Below, piece by piece: positions 23,704-28,166 of a stretch of DNA of 28,166 nucleotides. The stretch is from DAOTTW01 sp034437615 (GTDB lineage Bacteria > Chloroflexota > Anaerolineae > Aggregatilineales > Phototrophicaceae). The stretch's first letter is position 1; each line of letters starts with the position of its first letter. The notes under the pieces were generated by a model. That model saw only the letters and a program-made list of their open reading frames with translations. It was not told where the DNA came from and made no database searches. Both the position numbers and the translations under genes were made by a program. The stretch lies in NCBI GenBank assembly GCA_034437615.1, contig DAOTTW010000301.1:1-28166 (forward strand), read 5' to 3'.

Positions 23704-24843
23704 ATGGTATCCAAACGGGCGTTGCTACTGATCACATTGCTATTCACGCTGGCAGGTTGTTTGCGCCCTGCGAACGACTCATTTGAAGGCGTCAATAGCG
23801 AAAGCGCCGATGGTCAGACCGCCATCGCACAGGTGGACGCCACACAGCCGACGCCGACGAATACGCGCAGCGTGCCTGCCGACGAACGCAGCGCCACCGT
23901 GATCGTCATACAACCAGAAACAGAGGTGCCGCCCAGCACTACGCCAACCGAGGCGCTCCCCGATGAACTGGACGCAACCGCAACAGATACATTGCTGCCC
24001 TTTGAGAGCCTGAGCACCAACACACCGACGCCGGAGGGCGATGCAGAGCCAACGACGACGCCATCACCGACGCTATCACCGACGCCGAGCAATACGCCGC
24101 CACCGACGGTCACGCAGGTCATTTTGGTGACGCCGGAACCGCCGTCTGTGTTGCAATTCGATACGCCGACGCCCTCGCTAACGTCCTTGCCCGGTGATGG
24201 TACTGGGACAACTGGCACGGGCGACGCTGGTGACGGTGAACCGGACGACCCCAACGCCGCGACAGGCGGCAACCCATTTCCGGCGAATTGTCTTTACACC
24301 ATCGAAAGCGGCGATACGCTTTTCGGGCTGGCCAGCCGCTATGCCGAATTCACGTTCAATGAATTGCTGAACGCCAATTCGTCTATCAACGAGGATTCGA
24401 TCCTGCAAATTGGCCAGGAATTGAACCTGCCGAACTGCGAAAACGGGCGCTACATCGGGGATCAAGAGATCGTCGTGGACGCTGCTACGCCGACAAATGC
24501 GGCAGCCGATACACCTGAAGCAGACGACAGCGACGCGGACACCGACGGCGGCGCGGATGCGACGGCTACAGACGCGGGAGATACGGGTGTTCCCGCTGCG
24601 GCGACGGCAGAGCCGACACGCACACCTGCGCCGCGCCTGAGCGTGACGCCTGTGCCGACGACAACACCGCTAGCTGCGGGTGAATGCCTGTATGTGGTGC
24701 GGCGTGGTGACACACTGAGCGCGTTAGCGACCCGCTTCGGTGTGTTCATCCGCGATATTGCCGAAGCCAACAACATCGCCAATGCCAATTTCATCAGCGA
24801 GGGCGATCAACTGATTATCCCCAATCAGGATGAGTGCCCGTAA
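23704..24843 (+). CDS. LysM-domain lipoprotein
   Basis: This 379-residue exported lipoprotein has a signal sequence ending in the lipobox LAGC, with Cys19 as the lipid attachment site. About 170 residues of Thr/Pro/Glu-rich, probably disordered linker follow. Two LysM domains (about 196-245 and 328-379) are separated by a second acidic and Thr/Pro linker. LysM binds N-acetylglucosamine-containing glycans, chiefly peptidoglycan. Each LysM domain is bracketed by a Cys at its start (CLYTIESGDT, CLYVVRRGDT) and one at its end (NLPNC, NQDEC), which would allow a closing disulfide. I chose the ATG at 23704 because AAGAGG lies five bases upstream and the signal peptide begins there. The TAA overlaps the ATG of the amidase gene by one base. 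Confidence 0.88.
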   Translation: MVSKRALLLITLLFTLAGCLRPANDSFEGVNSESADGQTAIAQVDATQPTPTNTRSVPADERSATVIVIQPETEVPPSTTPTEALPDELDATATDTLLPFESLSTNTPTPEGDAEPTTTPSPTLSPTPSNTPPPTVTQVILVTPEPPSVLQFDTPTPSLTSLPGDGTGTTGTGDAGDGEPDDPNAATGGNPFPANCLYTIESGDTLFGLASRYAEFTFNELLNANSSINEDSILQIGQELNLPNCENGRYIGDQEIVVDAATPTNAAADTPEADDSDADTDGGADATATDAGDTGVPAAATAEPTRTPAPRLSVTPVPTTTPLAAGECLYVVRRGDTLSALATRFGVFIRDIAEANNIANANFISEGDQLIIPNQDECP

Positions 24844-25619
24844 TGTCGAGACAAACACAGCCCGACCAACGCATTTCGCGCCGCCGATTTTTGCGCTGGT
24901 TAGGCGTGCTCGGTGGTGGGGCAGCGGTTGGCGTTGCGGGCGCGGCTTATGGCTTGTCGCGCCTGCTGAGCCGCCAGCCGCAAGAACCGCGTATCGTGGT
25001 CGTGACCAGCACACCCGCGCCAACGCCCGACAACAGGCCGCAGATCGTCCGGCGCGCGGATTGGGGTGCAGTGGCACCGAACCACAACGCCCGCAACGAA
25101 TTCGGCTTTTATGACGCCAGCACGAAGCCCGAAGGTTGGTACACCTATGACGCTGAAAACCTCGCAACGGCCTATCAGACGGTGGTGGTGCATCATTCCG
25201 TGCTGTATGAGGCCGATGACCGCTCAACGCTGTTGGAAATCCAGCGCACACACCGCGTAGAGCGGGGTTGGGCAGACGTAGCTTATCACTATTTTGTGGG
25301 TAAAACGGGCATGTTGTACGAAGGGCGCACGATTGCGGCGCGTGGGGCGCATGTCGGTGGCTACAATACGGGCAGTGTCGGCGTGTGCCTGCTCGGTAAT
25401 TTTGAGGTGGAGCAGCCTGCATCCGTGCAGATACAGGCCACCCAGCGCTTGCTGAATTGGCTGGCGCAGCACCTGCAACTGACGCATCTGGCCGCACATA
25501 GCGCATTCAACAGCAACACCGTCTGCCCAGGGGATAAGCTCGCGCCGTATCTGCTGCAATTTGCGGCCCAGGCGGGCTTGCAAACCGGCACAGAGGGTTA
25601 CATCCCGCCTGATGCATGA
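24843..25619 (+). CDS. Tat-exported PGRP-type N-acetylmuramoyl-L-alanine amidase
   Basis: This zinc amidase cleaves the bond between N-acetylmuramic acid and L-alanine in peptidoglycan. The 258-residue protein has a twin-arginine signal (ISRRRFLRWLG, then a Gly/Ala-rich hydrophobic stretch to about 38). The amidase_2/PGRP domain runs from about 68: VRRADWGA, VVVHHSV (His117/118), DVAYHYFVGKTGMLYEGR (Tyr149), GAHVGGYNTGSVGVCLLGNF, AAHSAF (His219) and VCPGDKL (Cys228). The His-His-Cys zinc set is complete, so it should be active rather than a recognition-only PGRP. I chose the ATG at 24843, which overlaps the LysM gene TAA (TAATG). Translation is therefore coupled and the two proteins probably work on the same wall substrate. 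Confidence 0.92.
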   Translation: MSRQTQPDQRISRRRFLRWLGVLGGGAAVGVAGAAYGLSRLLSRQPQEPRIVVVTSTPAPTPDNRPQIVRRADWGAVAPNHNARNEFGFYDASTKPEGWYTYDAENLATAYQTVVVHHSVLYEADDRSTLLEIQRTHRVERGWADVAYHYFVGKTGMLYEGRTIAARGAHVGGYNTGSVGVCLLGNFEVEQPASVQIQATQRLLNWLAQHLQLTHLAAHSAFNSNTVCPGDKLAPYLLQFAAQAGLQTGTEGYIPPDA

Positions 25620-25625
25620 GGCCGC

Positions 25626-27404
25626 TTAATAGGCGTACTGGTCCATGTGCTCCAGGGCTGCAACGGCTAGATCGCTTTGCGGCTCGAAGCGGCTGCCTGT
25701 AATCTCTACGATAGTGCCGAGTTCTGCCCAATCATAGAGTTGCCTGGCCTGTTCATCCTCGGACATGACACAGCCGAACGTTGACGGATAGCGCACGCCG
25801 CCGCCGCCGAGATACGTGCCATCCGGCAGCAGCACCGCCCCATGAAAGCCGTTCATCAGCCCTGGCACGACCTCATACACCCCCATGAACCAATTCATCT
25901 CCCATTGGCCGCAGCTTGTGCCGGATGCGTTGCATAGCGAGAAGCTGCTGCCGTAAGCGACTTCGGCGTGGCTGAGAATCTGGAAGATGCCTGTGTAGGT
26001 GGGGGCGTCAGAACGCCCGGATGAAATCGGCCAGCTAAAGACGATCTCTTCGTTTTCAAAGGCGACCAGCCATTGCCGCGTCAGGTCAACCACAATGCGC
26101 TTATTGGCGATGGGTTCAAGCGGCAGCACTTTATCACGCGAGGGGATTCTCACGGTATCGCCCACGCTGAGCGCTCCCCATTCTATATCGGGGTTGAGTT
26201 CATCAATCAGGTTGAAAGGCAAGCCGGTTTTTTGGCCGATGCGATAGCCGTTGTCACCCCATTCAACCGTGTAATCCGATGAGGTGTAGCGCAAGCGCAG
26301 GATCGCCTCGCTATCGCCGCTCATCAGCGCTCGGTTGACCTGCTCATAGGCTTCCTGGTCGTTCAGGTAGCGTGACTGCTCATTGTTGCGCAAGGTGTCG
26401 TTGACGGCATCAATGAAGCGCTCGAAGGGTTCTTCGCGCAGCGTCAGGCTGTTGTAACCGGCTGCCAGCCAATTCACCAACTGATCTTCTGTCGTCGTCC
26501 AGGGTTCGTAATCGTTGGTGTAGGGGTCATAGCCGAGCAAAGTAAATGAGCCGTCTACAAATTCGCGGGCATCACTCAGGAACGGCGTTGGGTCTATGAC
26601 ATCCGGTGGTGTGGCGTTCGTCAGCAATTCGACCTGGCCACGATTGAAGATGCCGAGTGGGTTGGCCTGCATCGCTTCCAGCGTACCAACGATGTCTAAT
26701 TCACGGCTGGAACGGCCCGAAACGCCGACCAACTCGCCGTTTTCAAAGGCATAACCCGCTTCGTAGGGCGGCAAATAGACCTCATTGACGATGCTGAGCA
26801 GATAATTTTCGGCCTCGCCATAATCCAGGCTCACCATCGGTTCAATGCCGACACCCAGCGGGATGCCCGACAAGCCGACGCTGCTGGCTGCCTCGACCAT
26901 TGCATCTATGTCCAGCACCAGGCCGATGTCATCCGGCGTCATTTCCGCCATGACATCGCCTTCTAACAGCACGCGGATGCGGATGCTTTCATGCCAATTG
27001 CGGAAGAGCAAATCGCCTGCTTCAGCCTTCGACATGCGCCCGATAGGTTGGTTCATGGCCCAGACGTTAGGCGGAATTTCCGAAGCCAGTAGGCTGCTGG
27101 TGACGAAGATGCCGACCACAAGCACAAGCATCAGCGCCCCAAGCCGCACGGCAATGGTGCGGTTGAGCAGGTGCCACAAGATGTCACGCGCTGCACTGGT
27201 GGCCGTTTGCAGCTTATCCGCCGATACCGATACAGTCGGCACAGATACAGATACGGATACAGCCGGGAGCTTCGGCTTGCTGATGCGTGACATATTGCTG
27301 CTGGCGTCCTCGCGTATCACAGCCATCGCCTCGCGCCGCTTCTTGCGTTGTTCGATGCGTCGGCGGGCGCTCCCTCGCACTTGTTCTTGATTGGTATTTT
27401 CCAT
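25626..27404 (-). CDS. Membrane-anchored L,D-transpeptidase (YkuD) with LysM
   Basis: This is a wall cross-linking or protein-anchoring enzyme acting on the outer face of the membrane. The 592-residue protein has a basic cytoplasmic N-terminus (ARRRIEQRKKRREA, 13-26), a Val/Ser repeat (about 49-61) and one membrane helix (84-107). A VanW-associated peptidoglycan-binding-like region follows (about 150-270). A LysM-like domain (about 375-421, YTVEWGDNGYRIGQKTG) and the YkuD domain from about 434 come last. The active site has His521 and Cys545 in STFGCVM, whereas the usual motif is SHGC(I/V)R. Thr, Phe and Met replace Ser, His and Arg, so the site is a variant. Two extra cysteines (491, 498) may pair. 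A 7-base triplicate repeat forms its ribosome site. It converges on the amidase gene with 6 bases between stops. Confidence 0.9.
   Translation of the reverse strand: MENTNQEQVRGSARRRIEQRKKRREAMAVIREDASSNMSRISKPKLPAVSVSVSVPTVSVSADKLQTATSAARDILWHLLNRTIAVRLGALMLVLVVGIFVTSSLLASEIPPNVWAMNQPIGRMSKAEAGDLLFRNWHESIRIRVLLEGDVMAEMTPDDIGLVLDIDAMVEAASSVGLSGIPLGVGIEPMVSLDYGEAENYLLSIVNEVYLPPYEAGYAFENGELVGVSGRSSRELDIVGTLEAMQANPLGIFNRGQVELLTNATPPDVIDPTPFLSDAREFVDGSFTLLGYDPYTNDYEPWTTTEDQLVNWLAAGYNSLTLREEPFERFIDAVNDTLRNNEQSRYLNDQEAYEQVNRALMSGDSEAILRLRYTSSDYTVEWGDNGYRIGQKTGLPFNLIDELNPDIEWGALSVGDTVRIPSRDKVLPLEPIANKRIVVDLTRQWLVAFENEEIVFSWPISSGRSDAPTYTGIFQILSHAEVAYGSSFSLCNASGTSCGQWEMNWFMGVYEVVPGLMNGFHGAVLLPDGTYLGGGGVRYPSTFGCVMSEDEQARQLYDWAELGTIVEITGSRFEPQSDLAVAALEHMDQYAY
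27223..27261 (-). repeat. GATACA-type hexanucleotide repeat in the L,D-transpeptidase gene
   Basis: Five hexamers of GATAC(A/C/G) are arranged as two (27223-27234), a 9-base break, then three (27244-27261). On the coding strand they encode the alternating Val-Ser run just before the membrane helix. The unit keeps frame. Confidence 0.7.
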
Positions 27405-27425
27405 CTTCTGCCTTCTGCCTTCTGC
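27405..27425 (-). repeat. Triplicate 7-base repeat forming the ribosome site
   Basis: On the coding strand three perfect copies of GCAGAAG run directly into the ATG at 27404. The junctions create AGAAGG, a Shine-Dalgarno-like site, six bases and again thirteen bases before the start codon. Copy-number change would alter how many such sites exist without touching the reading frame. Confidence 0.7.
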
Positions 27426-27453
27426 TATCCCTATAGCCTCAGCTCGCTTGATG

Positions 27454-27482
27454 ATTGCAAATTTTAGTCAGATCTCAGTCAA
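27454..27482 (-). promoter_or_regulatory. Possible promoter of the L,D-transpeptidase gene
   Basis: On the minus strand TTGACT (27477-27482) is followed after 17 bases by TGCAAT (27454-27459). The -10 box is only a partial match. The surrounding stretch 27440-27540 is AT-richer than its neighbours and contains three CAGT words. Confidence 0.35.
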
Positions 27483-27545
27483 ATTTCAGTATGGAAGCAA
27501 AATCTAAACGGACGCTAACATTTTTCGGGCGCTTTGTGTATGACT

Positions 27546-27890
27546 TTAACGTGTTGGGGGCCGGTATTCCTCGCGGTGCGGCGCGAAAATATCCAGCAGC
27601 ACGGTTTGCGTCATAGCTTGTGCGCTGTGCTCCACATGGCCGGGGATGGCGTAGCTATCGCCAGCAGTCAGGCGTTGCTCTACGCCGCCCACGTTAAACA
27701 CAATCTCGCCAGAGACGACATAGCCGACCTGTTCGTGTGGGTGGCTGTGCGCTGGAACCTGCGTGTTCGGTTCCATGTGGATTTCGACCAACATCATGCT
27801 AGCGGTCATGCCGAGCGTTTTACGAAAAACGCCCTTGAGCATCTCGACCTGTTCTGCATCATTAGATTGTACGAAGACCTGACTTGACAT
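27546..27890 (-). CDS. Small cupin-domain protein
   Basis: This encodes a 114-residue single-domain cupin, a small metal-binding beta barrel. Cupin motif 1 is PAHSHPHEQVGYVVSGEI, with the His-x-His...Glu metal ligands. Motif 2 is GDSYAIPGHVEHSA, which supplies the last His. Stand-alone proteins of this size may be sensors, isomerases or quercetinase-like oxygenases, and nothing here decides which. I chose the ATG at 27890 because GAGGGG lies nine bases upstream. The longer reading to 28139 runs through promoter and repeat sequence and is rich in Cys and Arg with no homology. Its promoter is probably at 27970-27980. The gene is alone on its strand at the window edge. Confidence 0.87.
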   Translation of the reverse strand: MSSQVFVQSNDAEQVEMLKGVFRKTLGMTASMMLVEIHMEPNTQVPAHSHPHEQVGYVVSGEIVFNVGGVEQRLTAGDSYAIPGHVEHSAQAMTQTVLLDIFAPHREEYRPPTR

Positions 27891-27969
27891 AACAATTTGC
27901 CCCTCATTTTGATAATGTTCTAACGCTGTTAAGCGCTGTTGATTTTGTAGGGTTGCAGCGAACGTACCA

Positions 27970-27980
27970 ATTATATACCA
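27970..27980 (-). promoter_or_regulatory. Promoter -10 region of the cupin gene
   Basis: On the minus strand the sequence TGGTATATAATT offers TATAAT (27970-27975) or an extended -10 TGG-TATATA. No strong -35 box is visible. The leader to the ATG would be about 70-75 bases. Confidence 0.45.
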
Positions 27981-28087
27981 TTTTGGCCTGATTTCTTGGC
28001 GTGCGCTAGGTTCTGTTGCCGCACGCACACCATCGGCACATAGCGAGATACGACAAATAAGGCCATCCCAACAAAATAATTGACACG

Positions 28088-28153
28088 GTTTGCGGACACG
28101 GCAAGCCGTGTCCCTACGAACGATGCCCTGTAGGGACACCCTTCTGGGTGTCC
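28088..28153 (-). repeat. Dispersed hairpin repeat, copy 2 (most complete)
   Basis: Three hairpins follow each other. The first is GGACACGGC-AA-GCCGTGTCC (28094-28113). The second, overlapping it, is CCCTAC...GTAGGG (28111-28135). The third is GGACACCC-TTCT-GGGTGTCC (28134-28153). The reverse complement matches 5420-5483. No gene is visible between the cupin leader and the window end. Confidence 0.8.
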
Positions 28154-28166
28154 GAGCGGCGTCAGC

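Noticed and set aside
24724..25506. 260-residue open frame opposite the amidase and LysM genes
   Set aside because: Both plus-strand genes have complete catalytic or fold motifs; this is a compositional shadow.
27891..28139. N-terminal extension of the cupin to a GTG at 28139
   Set aside because: It runs through the promoter and the hairpin repeat, with Cys/Arg-rich non-homologous residues, while a good ribosome site precedes the ATG at 27890.
1..28166. CRISPR array, prophage, toxin-antitoxin or defence system
   Set aside because: No regularly spaced direct repeats, integrase, transposase, nuclease-helicase pair or small toxin gene is visible. The repeats found are intragenic or palindromic intergenic elements.

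Overview
The window looks like a chromosomal segment of an uncultured-type Chloroflexota bacterium, probably close to Anaerolineae. This is an inference from three things: the architecture of RpoB with lineage-type inserts, the mtaB-yqeY-pgpH-ybeY-dgkA gene order, and the many Thr/Pro-rich secreted proteins with PGRP, LysM and YkuD domains. GC is moderate to high and coding density is high. I see no phage, transposase, CRISPR array or rRNA.

Layout. 1-265: a palindromic intergenic repeat and a promoter. 266-4156 (+): a small two-helix membrane protein, an FtsK/SpoIIIE DNA translocase and argB, the last two only 7 bases apart. 4162-5795 (-): an M20 metallopeptidase and rpsT, separated by a dispersed hairpin repeat. 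6052-6540 (+): an unrecognised small protein. 6537-12470 (-): rpoB followed closely by a GT4 glycosyltransferase. 12840-15641 (+): a membrane-anchored beta-sandwich protein, mtaB and yqeY. 15644-19282 (+): pgpH, ybeY and dgkA, overlapping or abutting. 19374-21834 (+): a membrane-anchored TIM-barrel-like protein, a class-IV aminotransferase and a small beta-rich protein. 21944-23305 (+): a PLP-dependent amino acid decarboxylase with an AT-rich promoter region. 23363-23445 (-): tRNA-Leu(UAA). 23704-25619 (+): a LysM lipoprotein and a Tat-exported PGRP-type amidase, translationally coupled. 25626-27404 (-): a membrane-anchored L,D-transpeptidase. 27546-27890 (-): a small cupin. The window ends in a second copy of the dispersed hairpin repeat.

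The most striking feature is inside rpoB. Between the conserved TPYRR motif and the EIEYL motif, where common model bacteria have only a few residues, this RpoB carries five tandem repeats of 55-56 residues (279 residues, 10128-10964). The repeats alternate in type and share nucleotide identity at a 333-base period, so a two-repeat unit was probably duplicated. Each unit resembles the sandwich-barrel hybrid segment of RpoC. The same RpoB has two substitutions in the rifampicin pocket (Asp516 to Glu and Arg529 to Thr, E. coli numbering), and rpoC is not next to it.

Functionally the window mixes core information processing (RpoB, S20, MtaB, YbeY, tRNA-Leu), chromosome partition (FtsK), c-di-AMP and lipid-carrier metabolism (PgpH, DgkA), and cell-wall handling. 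The wall genes (LysM lipoprotein, PGRP amidase, L,D-transpeptidase) imply a peptidoglycan-containing envelope that is actively remodelled.
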